Assembly: GCF_024300625.1 (NCBI RefSeq)
Contig: NZ_CP101322.1
Span: 199,992-263,991 of the forward strand
DNA from: Halovivax gelatinilyticus
Lineage (GTDB): Archaea; Halobacteriota; Halobacteria; Halobacteriales; Natrialbaceae
Direction: 5' to 3'
Length of the DNA: 64,000 bases
Shown: positions 34,821 to 44,296 of the stretch, in pieces
How positions within the stretch are numbered: the first letter of the stretch is position 1
Layout: every line of letters begins with the position of its first letter
Made by a program: the position numbers and the translations under genes
The notes under the pieces: model-generated
The model's input: only the letters and a program-made list of their open reading frames with translations
The model's database searches: none
What the model was told of the DNA's origin: nothing

Positions 34821-37099
34821 CGTGCGGTCACCTCGCGCATGACGTGTCGACTCGTCAGTTCGGCCGACGCGCGCGAGTAGCCGTACGAGTCGACCAGGTG
34901 GTCGATCGTCGCCTCTTTCACCCGCTCGGTCTCGGTGTCACTCGGCGGGTCGTCCCAGGCGGCCGGGTCCAGATCCGGGAAGTGACGCTGGACGTCGTCC
35001 CAGTCGTGGCTCTCGAGGACGTCCGTGAGGACGGGTATCGCGGTGAGGTCGGCGTCGCTGGCGGAGAACTCCTCGTCGCGGTGTTCCCAGGCGTAGCGAT
35101 TCAGCGCCGTGATAACGTTCTCCCGGCGGAACCGGCAGACCTCGTCTGTCGGCCGGTTGGCCTCGTAGTCCGATTCGTCGAAGCGGCCGAGCTGTTCGAC
35201 CTCGAAGAGCTTCATCTTCAGCGGATCGGGCTCGATCGGATCGCCGCGCTCGTCGGCGAGGGATTCGCCCGTCTCCCACGCGTAGACGTGTTCGACGTAC
35301 TCCGAGACCGTCTCCTCGTCGACGCGTTGGTCGTGACAGATCGCCTCGATCACGTCCGCCTCCTGGCGTTCGAAGACGTACTCGGCGACGGGGACGACCC
35401 GCGATTCGAACTCGGATTGCTCGCCGGTCGAAAACAGCGGTTCGGCAGACAGCCCCTCGACCATGGCGTCGATCACGTCGCTCGGCATCACCACGTCCTC
35501 GACGTCGAGCGTCGGGTGGTACCGATCTCGGTCGTCCTGGAGGAGTTCGGCGATAACGTCGCGCGTGTACGTTACCGGGATGCCGTGGGTCCCGTCGGGT
35601 GCGTCGTCGTCGAACTCGAACTCCTCCTTCTCGACGCGGTCGTCGCCGACCTGCAGATACCCCTGATCGAACACGAGCGCCTTGTCGACCAGATTCAGAT
35701 CCGAGGGGACATCGTCGCTCGCGAGGCGCGTCACGACGGCGTACAGCGCGGCCACGTCGATCGCGTGCGGGGCGAGTTCGCGCTCTCTGACGGAGCCGGT
35801 TTCGTCCTTGATCGAGATCGAAAGTGGCTGGCGGACCTTCCGGGCGAGTTCGTCAGGATCGGTGGTCGTCCAGACGGACGTTTCGTTCGTCAACTCCCGG
35901 CGGACGAGTTCGGCCTCCATCGATCGGTTCGTCAGGTAGTGGAATCGTCGTTTGTTCAACCGGCGTTTGAGCGCCTTCAACGGGTCGAGACCGTTTCGAT
36001 CCGCGTGCTGGTCGAGTTGCGCCTCCAGGTCGGGATTCGAGATAATCAGCAGCTGCGTGTCGACGTCCATTCCGATCCCCTTATCGAGCTTGACGGTCCG
36101 CTCGTCGGGCACGTTGAGCAGCTTCTGTAGCAAGTCGGCGTGCTGGGAGGCGTCCTCGACGATGGTCAGGACGCCGTTTCCCTGCGATAGCACGCCGTCG
36201 TAACTGAACGCCTGCGGATTCTTCCGACCGCGGGAGTCGAGTTCCTGGAGCATGCCGTGCATCCAGGAGCCGACGAGCCGTTCTTTTGGCGTGCCGTCGT
36301 CCTCGGCGTGGAGGACGCCGATGCCGCTCCCGACGTCGACGACGTAGTTTTTCACCCGAAGGTGGGTCTCGTCGGTGATCGCCGAAAACAGCGAGTCCGT
36401 CCCCTGTCGTCGGTAGCGCTCTTCTAAGTAGTCGTAGGCCTCCCGCGAGAACGGGTCCAGTCCGGTGTCGACCCGGATCGGCACGTGATCGCCCACGTTT
36501 TCGTTCAATCCCGAGAGGATGTCCTCGCGCACCGGCTCGGGAAAGACCGAGAGTGGGTGGGTCTGGACCGGGCTCTCGAACCAGTGTTCGTCGTCGGTCG
36601 CGGTCGGGTCGACGCCGTAACTGAGTCCTCGGTCCTCGGCCGAGGCCGTCCGGACGTTCCACTCGATCGTATATCGCCGACCCTCTGGCGTCTTCGAGTA
36701 CTCGCGGAGTCCGTTGATCAGACAGCGCTTGAACTCGGATTTGCCCGTCGCGGTCGGCCCCTCGAACCAGATGATGGTCTCTTCTTTCCCCCGACCGGCC
36801 GCGATCGCCCGGAGGTCGTCGACGAACGCGTTCAGCACCGGGGTGTTTCCGAGGACGGCGTGCTCACCGTCGTTGTACGGATCGTCGAAGAACCGATAGC
36901 GCTCGCGGTGTTCGCCCTCTTCGAGGACGGTTCGCGTACCGGCCGCCTCGATCGCGTCGAGAACGTACTTCGAGGCGTGGGCGGCGACGGTCGGGCGTTC
37001 GAAGAGGTGGTCGACGAACGACTCGATGTCCATCGGTTCCTCGTAGGTCTCTTCGAGGGTTCGATCTGCGTCCGCGACGTAGTCGGTTCCACGGCTCAT
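34811..37099 (-). CDS. Second PrkA-like AAA+ serine protein kinase
   Basis: A 762-aa PrkA-family protein. An AAA+ N-domain carries Walker A GPTATGKS (residues 114-121) preceded by IIWFEGP; later comes a DEDASQ-type region ([20 protein letters not shown]) and a C-terminal PrkA domain ([20 protein letters not shown]). It is more divergent than the adjacent PrkA and has the unusual P-loop TATGKS where family members have PVGSGKS. The two may work as a pair, as paired prkA genes recur in haloarchaea. It overlaps its upstream neighbour by four bases and yeaH by ten. Confidence 0.9.
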   Translation of the reverse strand: MSRGTDYVADADRTLEETYEEPMDIESFVDHLFERPTVAAHASKYVLDAIEAAGTRTVLEEGEHRERYRFFDDPYNDGEHAVLGNTPVLNAFVDDLRAIAAGRGKEETIIWFEGPTATGKSEFKRCLINGLREYSKTPEGRRYTIEWNVRTASAEDRGLSYGVDPTATDDEHWFESPVQTHPLSVFPEPVREDILSGLNENVGDHVPIRVDTGLDPFSREAYDYLEERYRRQGTDSLFSAITDETHLRVKNYVVDVGSGIGVLHAEDDGTPKERLVGSWMHGMLQELDSRGRKNPQAFSYDGVLSQGNGVLTIVEDASQHADLLQKLLNVPDERTVKLDKGIGMDVDTQLLIISNPDLEAQLDQHADRNGLDPLKALKRRLNKRRFHYLTNRSMEAELVRRELTNETSVWTTTDPDELARKVRQPLSISIKDETGSVRERELAPHAIDVAALYAVVTRLASDDVPSDLNLVDKALVFDQGYLQVGDDRVEKEEFEFDDDAPDGTHGIPVTYTRDVIAELLQDDRDRYHPTLDVEDVVMPSDVIDAMVEGLSAEPLFSTGEQSEFESRVVPVAEYVFERQEADVIEAICHDQRVDEETVSEYVEHVYAWETGESLADERGDPIEPDPLKMKLFEVEQLGRFDESDYEANRPTDEVCRFRRENVITALNRYAWEHRDEEFSASDADLTAIPVLTDVLESHDWDDVQRHFPDLDPAAWDDPPSDTETERVKEATIDHLVDSYGYSRASAELTSRHVMREVTARWG

Positions 37100-39171
37100 T
37101 GCTCCTCGATCTCGTCTCTGGCCACCTCGGCGCCGGCGAACTCGAGCACCTCCTTGGCCCCCGGTTCCGAGTAGCCCTGTTCTATCAGCGCGTCGATCCA
37201 GGCGGAGCGCTCGTCGTCGTCGATCTCTCCCGCGCTGACCAACGCCGAGAAGTTGATGTTGTGCTTTTTGTCCTCCCAGAGTTTGCGTTCTAAGGCGCGT
37301 CGGAGCCGCTCGTTGTCGGTCGGATCGAACGCCTCGCCCTCGCGGGCGCGCCGAGACACCCAGTTCGAGACTTCCTGTCGGAAGTCCTCTTTCCGATCGG
37401 ACGGGATGTCGAGTTCCTCTTCGACGGCCCGAAGGAAGGTCTCGTCCGGTTCTTGCTCTCGACCCGTGAGCTCGTCCTCGATGGTCGCGTCGTCGATGTA
37501 GGCCATGACGTGATCCATGTACTTTTCACCCTGTCGTTGGATCTCCTCGACGTCGTAGGCCAGCGCGTTGCGGACGTCCTCGATCGCTCGTTCGCGGTAC
37601 TCCTCGCGGACGCGCTCGAGATAGCGGTAGTAGGTGTCGAACTCCGATTCCGGGATCGAGCCGTGGTGTTCTACGTTCTCTTCGAAGAAGTTGAACACCG
37701 TCAGCGGCGAGAGGTACTCGCGGCCGCGGTGTTTCGAATCCATTATCGCTTCGGCGATCTCGTCGCCGATGAACCGCGGGGAGACGCCGACCATCCCCTC
37801 GCCGATCTCGGCGACCTGGTCGGCTTCCTCGCGGAGCTTCTTCACGTCGACGTCCTCGCTCTCGTCGATCTCTCCGTTGTACGCCTTGGCCTTCGCGAGT
37901 AAGTCGATCCGATCGCTGTCAGGTTCCTCGATCCGCGTGAGAACGCCGAACAGCCCCGCCATGGTCAGCGTGTGCGGTTCGACGTCGATGTCGGGGACGT
38001 CGGCGTTCTCCAGCATCTTCTCGTAGATGCGCGCTTCGTCCTCGTAGGACAGCACGTACGGGAAGTCGATCCGCTTCGTGCGGTCGTTGAACGCCTCCAT
38101 CTTCTCGTCGCCCTTCTTGTCCTTGTACTCGGGCATGTTCGTCCGGCCGACGATCACCTGGTCGATGTCGATCCGGGGGTTGTTCTTCGGTTTGATCGTC
38201 TGCTCCTGCGTCGCGTGCAGGAAGTCGTAGAGGAACTCGCGCTGGAGTTTTAACAGCTCCTCACCCGAGAAGATGCCCCGGTTCGCGTTACAGAACGCGC
38301 CGGAATAGTCGAACGCCCGCGGGTCGGACTCGCCGTAGACGGCGATCTTCGAGTAGTTGACGTCGCCGGTGAGTTCGGTCTCGTCCTGATTCTTCTTGTC
38401 TTTGGGTTCGAACGTCTCGAGACACTGGCGCTTGTTCTCGTCGGCGACGAGTCTGACGATCTCGACGTGGTTTTCGAGGACGGCTTTGAGATCGTCGTCG
38501 TACTTCGCGAGCAACCGATCCATGTAGAACTCGCTCTCGGGATCTAACGCCTGCTCGTTCTGGATCGTATACGGGGCGTCCAGAGACTCGTTCATCGCGT
38601 CGATCACCTCCTGGCGCTGTTCTAACGGGAGCAAGACCAGCGGATCCTGATTCATCGGCGATCGAACGACGTCGTCGGCCGGATCCTGGTCTTTGATCAC
38701 GTCACAGAGGTTCGTCCAGCGGAAGGTGTACATCCGACCCTCATCCTGGAGCGTGTACGCCTCGAAGTACCGACGGAGCTGTCGATCGAAGTGTGATTTC
38801 CCCGATCCGACGGGGCCGAGGAGGAGTTTGATTCGTCGCTCCGGTCCGAGCCGGCGCGACCCCGACTTTACCTTGTTGACGAATTCGTGGATCGCCTGGT
38901 GGACGACGCGACCGTAGAACGTGTTCTCGCCGTCGCCGAGCGGATCGATCGAGGCGAGGTGATACTCGACGACCCCGCGCGACTCGTCGTAACTGGTTCC
39001 ATAGAAGTCGAACATGTCCGCGACCCGCTGGTGGGCGTTGCGGGCGATCTTCGGATCGGCCGTGACTTCGTCTAAGTACCAGCTGAACGGCTTCGAATCG
39101 CGAAGGTCGGCTGGCATCGATTGCTGGTAGGCGGTACTTATCTGTTCGAGCGTGTCGGTGTCACCGGTCAT
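37096..39171 (-). CDS. prkA: PrkA/YeaG-type serine protein kinase
   Basis: A 691-aa protein with AAA+ domain (Walker A GPVGSGKSH, 119-127), the sensor sequences VIVGRTNMPEY and FIGDEIAEAIMDSKHRG, and a C-terminal PrkA kinase domain with FNFFEENVEHHGSIPE. PrkA proteins autophosphorylate and respond to nutrient or other stress; some act as AAA+ proteases rather than kinases. It leads the operon prkA-prkA2-yeaH-spoVR, all joined by overlaps or short gaps. The large upstream interval (39172-39756) holds its promoter, perhaps including a TATA core enclosed in an inverted repeat. Confidence 0.93.
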   Translation of the reverse strand: MTGDTDTLEQISTAYQQSMPADLRDSKPFSWYLDEVTADPKIARNAHQRVADMFDFYGTSYDESRGVVEYHLASIDPLGDGENTFYGRVVHQAIHEFVNKVKSGSRRLGPERRIKLLLGPVGSGKSHFDRQLRRYFEAYTLQDEGRMYTFRWTNLCDVIKDQDPADDVVRSPMNQDPLVLLPLEQRQEVIDAMNESLDAPYTIQNEQALDPESEFYMDRLLAKYDDDLKAVLENHVEIVRLVADENKRQCLETFEPKDKKNQDETELTGDVNYSKIAVYGESDPRAFDYSGAFCNANRGIFSGEELLKLQREFLYDFLHATQEQTIKPKNNPRIDIDQVIVGRTNMPEYKDKKGDEKMEAFNDRTKRIDFPYVLSYEDEARIYEKMLENADVPDIDVEPHTLTMAGLFGVLTRIEEPDSDRIDLLAKAKAYNGEIDESEDVDVKKLREEADQVAEIGEGMVGVSPRFIGDEIAEAIMDSKHRGREYLSPLTVFNFFEENVEHHGSIPESEFDTYYRYLERVREEYRERAIEDVRNALAYDVEEIQRQGEKYMDHVMAYIDDATIEDELTGREQEPDETFLRAVEEELDIPSDRKEDFRQEVSNWVSRRAREGEAFDPTDNERLRRALERKLWEDKKHNINFSALVSAGEIDDDERSAWIDALIEQGYSEPGAKEVLEFAGAEVARDEIEEQ

Positions 39172-39486
39172 GGTATCACAGGGTGGGTCGGGTGCCGTCG
39201 ATCGCTCCGGGGCGAGTGCTGACGATCGACTCGGAGAAATCGTCCAATGCTCCGGGCCGAAACGACCCCGAGAACGGGTATCCGTCGGTCATAGGCCCGC
39301 CGCATCGGACGTGTGATTGAGTGTTATTGTCTAACAAACTGACCTGCCGCTGGAAACGCGGTCGAACCGTCGAGGGCGGCGAGGGGCGTACACACATTGT
39401 GGACCTCCGACGCTCCGACGAGAGCAGGTCGTCCGGAACGCCACCATTCGGCGGACGGATACCGATGGTGTTTAATATGATTGTAA

Positions 39487-39505
39487 TCAAGCTATATAAG
39501 CTTGA
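39487..39505. promoter_or_regulatory. TATA core enclosed in a perfect inverted repeat
   Basis: TCAAGCT (39487-39493), ATATA (39494-39498) and AGCTTGA (39499-39505) form a 19-bp palindrome whose centre is TATA-like in both directions. It could drive transcription toward prkA (325 bases away), toward 39757, or of a small RNA between. The surrounding 585-base interval 39172-39756 has no convincing gene. Confidence 0.5.
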
Positions 39506-39670
39506 CCCCAACAAGTATTTAGCAGAACAATTTTCCGGCCGTTCTATCCGGGTACTGAAACGTGCGTGTTCCACCAGTTCACGCAACTGGCGACGCGTAC
39601 TTAGTTCGAGAGCCTGCACCTGCGCGCATCGATCGCACGCGGAGTCGGACCGAAGCGGCGGAGGTTCCGT

Positions 39671-39716
39671 GACCGACCGATCACCGTACTGCGTATGATT
39701 CCGTGATCGATCGGTC
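39671..39716. repeat. Long imperfect inverted repeat upstream of the DUF5820-like gene
   Basis: GACCGAcCGATCAC (39671-39684) is complementary to GTGATCGaTCGGTC (39703-39716) in 13 of 14 positions, with an 18-base loop. It ends about ten bases before the CTTATAC box of the next gene. It may be an operator or the terminator of a transcript starting near 39522. A smaller hairpin (CCAGTT/AACTGG, 39574-39590) lies between. Confidence 0.5.
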
Positions 39717-39726
39717 TCCGCGACCG

Positions 39727-39733
39727 CTTATAC
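39727..39733 (+). promoter_or_regulatory. TATA box for the 39757 gene
   Basis: CTTATAC lies 27 bases upstream of ATG 39757, fitting leaderless transcription of the conserved small protein that follows. Confidence 0.6.
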
Positions 39734-39756
39734 GTCCGCCGTGCGTACGGCGACTC

Positions 39757-40152
39757 ATGACGTCGAACGGACTCGCCGATGGGTGGGAGATCTGGACGGC
39801 CGAGGACGACGGCCGCACCGTCTACGCCTACCGACCGGACGTATTCGACGGCGACGAGTACCCCGCCCCCTGTCTCCCCGTCTGCTATCTCACCCCGGGC
39901 ACGCAGACGCGCCGACCCGGACAGAACCCGACCGATCGCACGACGACCGACGACTGGTTCGTCACGCTCTACCTCGAACCGGAGGTGTACGTCGACGACG
40001 TGCACCGGTTCGAGTCCCGGTCGGACGCCGAATCGTTCGCCCGCTCGCTCCTCGCCCGGTTCGCCGACGGCGAACTCGACTATCGCGAGGCGTATCAGAT
40101 TCCCCGCGAGCACTACCTAGACCGGCTAGACGAGTTGACCGGACGGAACTAA
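39757..40152 (+). CDS. Conserved haloarchaeal protein, DUF5820-like
   Basis: A 131-aa acidic protein with a repeated aromatic pattern: WEIWTAEDDGRTVYAYRPDV near the start, then FVTLYLEPEVYVDD and a helical C-terminus (SDAESFARSLLARFADGELD). I recognise the haloarchaeal DUF5820 look (W-x2-W, RPDVFDGDEYPAPCLP) but no molecular function. It is soluble and has no metal or nucleotide motif. The leaderless ATG is supported by a well-placed TATA box. Confidence 0.8.
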   Translation: MTSNGLADGWEIWTAEDDGRTVYAYRPDVFDGDEYPAPCLPVCYLTPGTQTRRPGQNPTDRTTTDDWFVTLYLEPEVYVDDVHRFESRSDAESFARSLLARFADGELDYREAYQIPREHYLDRLDELTGRN

Positions 40153-40209
40153 CGGCCCCGCTCGGCTGACCCGGACGTTCATTAGCGTCGATCACCGACT
40201 CTCAAGCGG

Positions 40210-40437
40210 ATGTACGTCTGCCGTCGCTGCGACGAAGAGATCCCGCCGGACGTCGAACCGTGTCCGGCCTGTGGGTACGATCCAGGCGGCTCCGCGAAGG
40301 ATCTCGGCGGTATCTGTCTCGGACTCAGCGTTCCGCTCCTCTACGCCGTCACTCCAGCCGGCGTGTTTCTCGTCTTCGTCGGTCTCCTCTGTTTCGGCTG
40401 GGGGCTGCTAGCGACGCCGAGCGAGCGGGTACTGTGA
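40210..40437 (+). CDS. Small membrane protein with N-terminal zinc ribbon
   Basis: The 75-aa protein begins MYVCRRCDEEIPPDVEPCPA, with CRRC and CPACG knuckles (a CPxCG-type zinc ribbon), followed by two closely spaced hydrophobic helices (GICLGLSVPLLYAV and GVFLVFVGLLCFGWGLL). It is a typical haloarchaeal zinc-finger microprotein fused to a membrane hairpin, of unknown function. It is spaced 57 bases after its neighbour and may share a transcript. Confidence 0.75.
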   Translation: MYVCRRCDEEIPPDVEPCPACGYDPGGSAKDLGGICLGLSVPLLYAVTPAGVFLVFVGLLCFGWGLLATPSERVL

Positions 40438-40504
40438 GGCGACTCGCCGTCGACATCGATGGAATACCCGTGGGCTTAACCTTCCGGACCGAGTAGGTCG
40501 GCCG

Positions 40505-40951
40505 ATGTCTACGATCACCCTCCTCGGTGATCGCCTGGCCGAACCCGGGACGGAGTTCGTCTACGAGGGAGAAGCCGAGGCCTGTGCGGGGTGTCCCTAC
40601 CGAAGCCAGTGTCTCACGCTAGAGGTCGGGCGGCGATACCGTGTCACCGACGTCAGAGACAACGCCCAGTTGCTCCCCTGTGCGGTCCACGACGAGGGCG
40701 TTCGCGCCGTCGAAGTCGAATCGACTACCGTGCGGGCGAACGTCCCAACCGACGGCACGTTCGCGGGAGCCACGGCGACGCTCGCCGGGCCGTGTCCGTA
40801 CGTCGAATGCCCGAGTCACTCGCTCTGTGAACCGAACGGAGTCGAACACGGTGAGTCGGCCCGCGTCGTACGTATCGAGGGCGATCCACCGCACGAAATC
40901 TGTCACCTCGATCGATCGCTCACGACCGTCGAACTGGATCCCGACGGGTAA
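40505..40951 (+). CDS. UPF0179 family protein
   Basis: A 148-aa archaeal protein with cysteines arranged as CAGCPYRSQC, PCAVH, PCPYVECPSHSLC and EICH, typical of UPF0179. The cysteine pattern suggests an Fe-S cluster or zinc sites; the function is unknown. The motif EFVYEGEAEACAGCPYR is the family signature. It is widely conserved in Euryarchaeota, usually as a single copy, indicating a basic cellular role. Confidence 0.9.
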   Translation: MSTITLLGDRLAEPGTEFVYEGEAEACAGCPYRSQCLTLEVGRRYRVTDVRDNAQLLPCAVHDEGVRAVEVESTTVRANVPTDGTFAGATATLAGPCPYVECPSHSLCEPNGVEHGESARVVRIEGDPPHEICHLDRSLTTVELDPDG

Positions 40952-41187
40952 CCAGATCGACCGGGACGTTCCCTGCACCGATTCGTACCGATCACAGCCA
41001 GCGACGAGCCACTGCACACTGGTTCGAACCGTTCTCATCGAATCCGGATAGTTCGGTTTTCGAACCGAACAACGTACTTAACGTCGCAATTTGAACACCC
41101 CGAGTTGTTTCTCAGTCCCACCACCACCATCCGATGCGAGGTACACGGTCGCGTGGACACCCTCACCGCCGTGACTCGCACCTTCAG

Positions 41188-41655
41188 ATGGCTACCACAA
41201 CCGCCCTGCTCGTCGCCGTACTCGCCGCCGGCGTCGGTTCCGGCCTCCTCGCCCACGAGTGGGCACACGCCGGCGTCCTCCGCCTGACAGGTACCGAGTA
41301 CACGGTGACGTTCCTCCCCGACCGAGACTCGTCCCCCCTCCGCTGGCTCACGAGCTGCCCCTGGGCCGTCGTCCACCCGAACCCGACGGCCGCCACACCT
41401 GCCTGGTCGCTAAAAGTAGCCGCCCTCGCACCGCTCGCGCTCGCGATTCCGGTGTTCGGCCTCGCGCTCTCCGGTCTGGCCCCCTCGCCCGAACAGCCCC
41501 TCTTTTCCGCCTTCGCACTCGGCTGGCTGGCCTGTGCGATCCCGAGCCCCCAGGACTTTTCCGTCGCGTTCTACGCACACCGCGCGCTCGAATCCGTCCC
41601 CGCCGCACCCGACGGAGACGACACCACAGCAATCGGAGTTCGAACTGGCGACTGA
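41188..41655 (+). CDS. Membrane protein with HExxH motif (putative M50-like metalloprotease)
   Basis: The 155-aa protein is hydrophobic with about four helices. HEWAH (residues 27-31, HExxH) lies in the first segment GLLAHEWAHAGVLR, the arrangement of site-2-protease-like and DUF3267-type proteins in which the zinc site is inside the membrane. A possible third ligand, the Asp in CAIPSPQDFSVAFYAH, lies near the end. The ATG at 41188 excludes a basic upstream extension to 41134. Activity is not proven; the protein is shorter than full S2P proteases. Confidence 0.7.
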   Translation: MATTTALLVAVLAAGVGSGLLAHEWAHAGVLRLTGTEYTVTFLPDRDSSPLRWLTSCPWAVVHPNPTAATPAWSLKVAALAPLALAIPVFGLALSGLAPSPEQPLFSAFALGWLACAIPSPQDFSVAFYAHRALESVPAAPDGDDTTAIGVRTGD

Positions 41656-41886
41656 CACGGTCTCGTGAACACTGAACCGGCCGTTCGACGGCAGACTCAA
41701 CGAAGTCGACTACGACAGACTTCCCGAACTCACCGAATCGGTGGCAATAGAACGTCAGAACGCACCGGGCCGACCGCAATCGAACGTTCGAACGAACCGA
41801 GTCAGCCGGTTGGTCACCGGACGTACCCGCACGTGAGCACGACCCACGCAACCCTTATCCGTGCCCCGACTCTCTCCTAAGACGCA

Positions 41887-42081
41887 ATGGCAAACGGTAA
41901 AGTTGATTTCTTCAACGACACAGGCGGTTACGGCTTCATTTCGACGGACGACGCGGACGATGACGTTTTCTTCCACATGGAAGACGTTGGCGGCCCGGAC
42001 CTCGAAGAAGGCACCGAGATCGAATTTGACATCGAACAGGCCCCCAAGGGCCCCCGCGCGACGAACGTCGAACGCCTGTAA
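41887..42081 (+). CDS. cspA: Cold-shock domain protein
   Basis: A 64-aa CSD protein with RNP-1 (GGYGFISTDD) and RNP-2 (DDVFFHMED) motifs and a strongly acidic surface. It binds single-stranded RNA/DNA and may act as RNA chaperone or in translation. A CTTATCC box (41854-41860) lies 27-33 bases upstream of the ATG, implying a very short leader. Its abundance in haloarchaea and compact codon use suggest high expression. The 231 bases before it (41656-41886) contain only this promoter. Confidence 0.95.
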   Translation: MANGKVDFFNDTGGYGFISTDDADDDVFFHMEDVGGPDLEEGTEIEFDIEQAPKGPRATNVERL

Positions 42082-42218
42082 CACGGCCGCTCTAGCGTTT
42101 CAGTCGACACCAATTTTCGAAGACACACCGATCGACGAGCGACAGCTGGTTCGGTGACCGGCTCCCGATCGACGGAATACACATCGGTTCAGTCGCCACC
42201 ACGTCGGCCGGAAACCGC

Positions 42219-42587
42219 TCAGGGTGACCGATCGGGGACGCCAGTCAGCAACTGACCGACGTCGTGAATATTGCGCGTCTCGAGTAACAACTCCGCGGCC
42301 TCCCGGAGCGTGAACGACGCGTCGATCTCGACGCCGTAACACCGGGCGTAACACTCGAACCAGTCGTTCATCGCCCGCTCTAGCGCGTCGAACTCCGCGG
42401 GCGAAAACCGAACGAGCCGGCCGCCCGTCCGGCCTTCGACGTACAGCCATATCGCCCGACCGGCCCCGTCACGAAGGTACGCTTCGGCCTCGTCCGGATC
42501 GCACTCGCCGAGGGCTCGCTCTCGAACCCGCGCACGATCTCGCGCTGCTTGACGGGCGAATGCGGCGATTTGTGATCCGTGAGACAT
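42219..42587 (-). CDS. Conserved haloarchaeal protein, unknown function
   Basis: A 122-aa helical soluble protein beginning MSHGSQIAAFARQAARDRAR. It includes a mid-section YLRDGAGRAIWLYVEGRTGG and a stretch of amphipathic helices (DALERAMNDWFECYARCYG). No known motif is visible. ATG 42585-42587 was chosen since the frame upstream is basic and overlaps the fixC end region. It lies 29 bases downstream of fixC and could be transcribed with the fix operon. Confidence 0.65.
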   Translation of the reverse strand: MSHGSQIAAFARQAARDRARVRERALGECDPDEAEAYLRDGAGRAIWLYVEGRTGGRLVRFSPAEFDALERAMNDWFECYARCYGVEIDASFTLREAAELLLETRNIHDVGQLLTGVPDRSP

Positions 42588-42616
42588 AGAAAACTGGGTC
42601 CCGCCAGAGGAAGCGA

Positions 42617-44296
42617 TCAGCCCTGTTTGTACTCGACGCCTTTTCCGCCGCTCGGATGCTCCCACGCCGTGTCGGCGACGATCGCACAGGTCCCACACTC
42701 GACACAGGGTTGCGTATCGAGGCTCACCATTCGCTCTTCAGAGCCGTTTACCTCGACCAGTTCTGATCGATAACAGCCACCGCCGAAGTCTTCTGCACTC
42801 ACCGGACAGGCCGCGACGGCCGCCCCACTCGCCTCGTACGTTTCGTCGAGGAGTTCAATGTGTGGGTTGCCGACGTCCGTATCGTAGGTGAGATCGCCGA
42901 TTCGCGCTTCGAGTGACGGCGGTTCGACGGACGACTCCCACTGGATCGTTCGACCGAGTTCCTCGCCGAGGACCGTCGGAAGGGTGACGTATCCCGTGCT
43001 CGTGTCGGGCAACATCCCCACCATGAACGGCGAATTGTACGCCCGCTTTACGAGTCGTTCCGAGAGTCGGTTCGTCGCCGCGAATCGGCCGACTCGCGAG
43101 GTCAAGAGCCCGTTGGTCAGGCGCTCGACCAGGTTCCGCTCACCGAGGAAGCTCGCGGCTCGGTACCGACGTGGTCGGAGCTTGCCCATCGTTCCGGACT
43201 TTTCGAGCATGTCGACGTAGCTCCGGCCGGCCGCGTCGGCGGCCGGATTCGACCGGGTGCTCGCGAACGCGTCGGCCGCGAGCGCGCCGGCCGTAACCGC
43301 GTGGTTCATCCCCTTGATGATCGGCCCCTGGGCCTGCATCTGCCCGGCGGCGTCGCCGACCAGAAGCAGCCGCCCCTTGTACGGCGACGGATGAGCCACT
43401 TTCTTCGAGTCGGGCACGAGCTTCGCCCCGTACTCGCGCTCGTGGTAGTCGTCGCCGAACCACTGGGCACAGAGCGGGTGCGTCAGAAGGGCGTCGAGCA
43501 GCTCGTGCGGTTCGGCTCGCTCTGCGACGAGACTGTCGAGGTGGAAGACGGTCCCGATCGAGACCGATTCCTCGTTCGTGTAGAGAAATCCACCGCCTCT
43601 GACGCCCGAGAAGAGGTCGCCCGAGAAGAGGTGGGCAACGCCCTCGTCCTCGCCGACGTCGAACCGGTCTTCGATCTCGTCTGGATCCATCTCGACGACG
43701 GCTTTAACGCCCTGGAACCACTCGTCGGGTTCGTCCCAGTCCATCAACCCGGCGTCGCGAGCCAGTTCGGAGTTGACGCCGTCGGCCGCGACGATCACGT
43801 CGGCCGTGATCGGATCCAGCTCGTCGCAGGTGATCCCGACGATTTCGCCGTTCTCGCGCAACAGCCCGTTGACGCGGACGTCGGTCAGCACACCGCCGCC
43901 GGTCTCGCTGGTCTTTTCGTGGACCTGTTCCTCGAGCCAGGAGTCCATCTTGCGCCGCAAGACGGCGTCACACCAGTCCGTATCGTGCTCGTGTAAGTCC
44001 GTGAGCGAGAACGATTTGACCTTGTTTCCGGCGATGTTGTGGATCTCGTAGTCGGTCACCGGTCGTTCGGCCGCTTCCTCGCGAAAGCCGTCGAAGAGGT
44101 CGTCGATCGTGTAGGGCGCAGACTCCTCGGCGTAGATGAGCCCGCCGGAGACGTTCTTCGAGCCCGCCTCGACGCCGCGTTCGACGACGAGCGTTTCGAT
44201 ACCGTGATCGGCCAATCGCGCCGCGGCCGCGGCCCCGCCCGGACCACAGCCGACGACGATCGCTTCGTAGTGTTCGTACTCTCCGTCACCAGACAT
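42617..44296 (-). CDS. fixC: FixC-type ETF:quinone oxidoreductase with FixX-like C-terminal ferredoxin domain
   Basis: A 559-aa protein: FAD-binding VVGCGPGGAAAAARLAD at the N-terminus, GRLLLVGDAAGQMQAQGPII for the second FAD contact, and a C-terminal ~90 residues with cysteine clusters AACPVSAEDFGGGC and PCVECGTCAIVAD, resembling the separate FixX ferredoxin. It accepts electrons from the FixAB flavoprotein and passes them to quinone, either in acyl-CoA oxidation or in bifurcation. Its ATG overlaps the fixB stop by one base (TGATG). One classical 4Fe-4S ligand arrangement (CxxCxxC) is shortened, so cluster type is uncertain. Confidence 0.9.
   Translation of the reverse strand: MSGDGEYEHYEAIVVGCGPGGAAAAARLADHGIETLVVERGVEAGSKNVSGGLIYAEESAPYTIDDLFDGFREEAAERPVTDYEIHNIAGNKVKSFSLTDLHEHDTDWCDAVLRRKMDSWLEEQVHEKTSETGGGVLTDVRVNGLLRENGEIVGITCDELDPITADVIVAADGVNSELARDAGLMDWDEPDEWFQGVKAVVEMDPDEIEDRFDVGEDEGVAHLFSGDLFSGVRGGGFLYTNEESVSIGTVFHLDSLVAERAEPHELLDALLTHPLCAQWFGDDYHEREYGAKLVPDSKKVAHPSPYKGRLLLVGDAAGQMQAQGPIIKGMNHAVTAGALAADAFASTRSNPAADAAGRSYVDMLEKSGTMGKLRPRRYRAASFLGERNLVERLTNGLLTSRVGRFAATNRLSERLVKRAYNSPFMVGMLPDTSTGYVTLPTVLGEELGRTIQWESSVEPPSLEARIGDLTYDTDVGNPHIELLDETYEASGAAVAACPVSAEDFGGGCYRSELVEVNGSEERMVSLDTQPCVECGTCAIVADTAWEHPSGGKGVEYKQG

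Noticed and set aside
34844-36130. Long plus-strand open frame opposite the second prkA
   Set aside because: Shadow of the high-GC minus-strand gene; Arg/Val/Asp-rich product with no domain, and the antisense gene has clear PrkA motifs.
39176-39619. 147-codon minus-strand frame upstream of prkA
   Set aside because: Low-complexity, Arg/Ser/Pro-rich translation spanning the inverted repeat and AT-rich promoter zone; no start signal.
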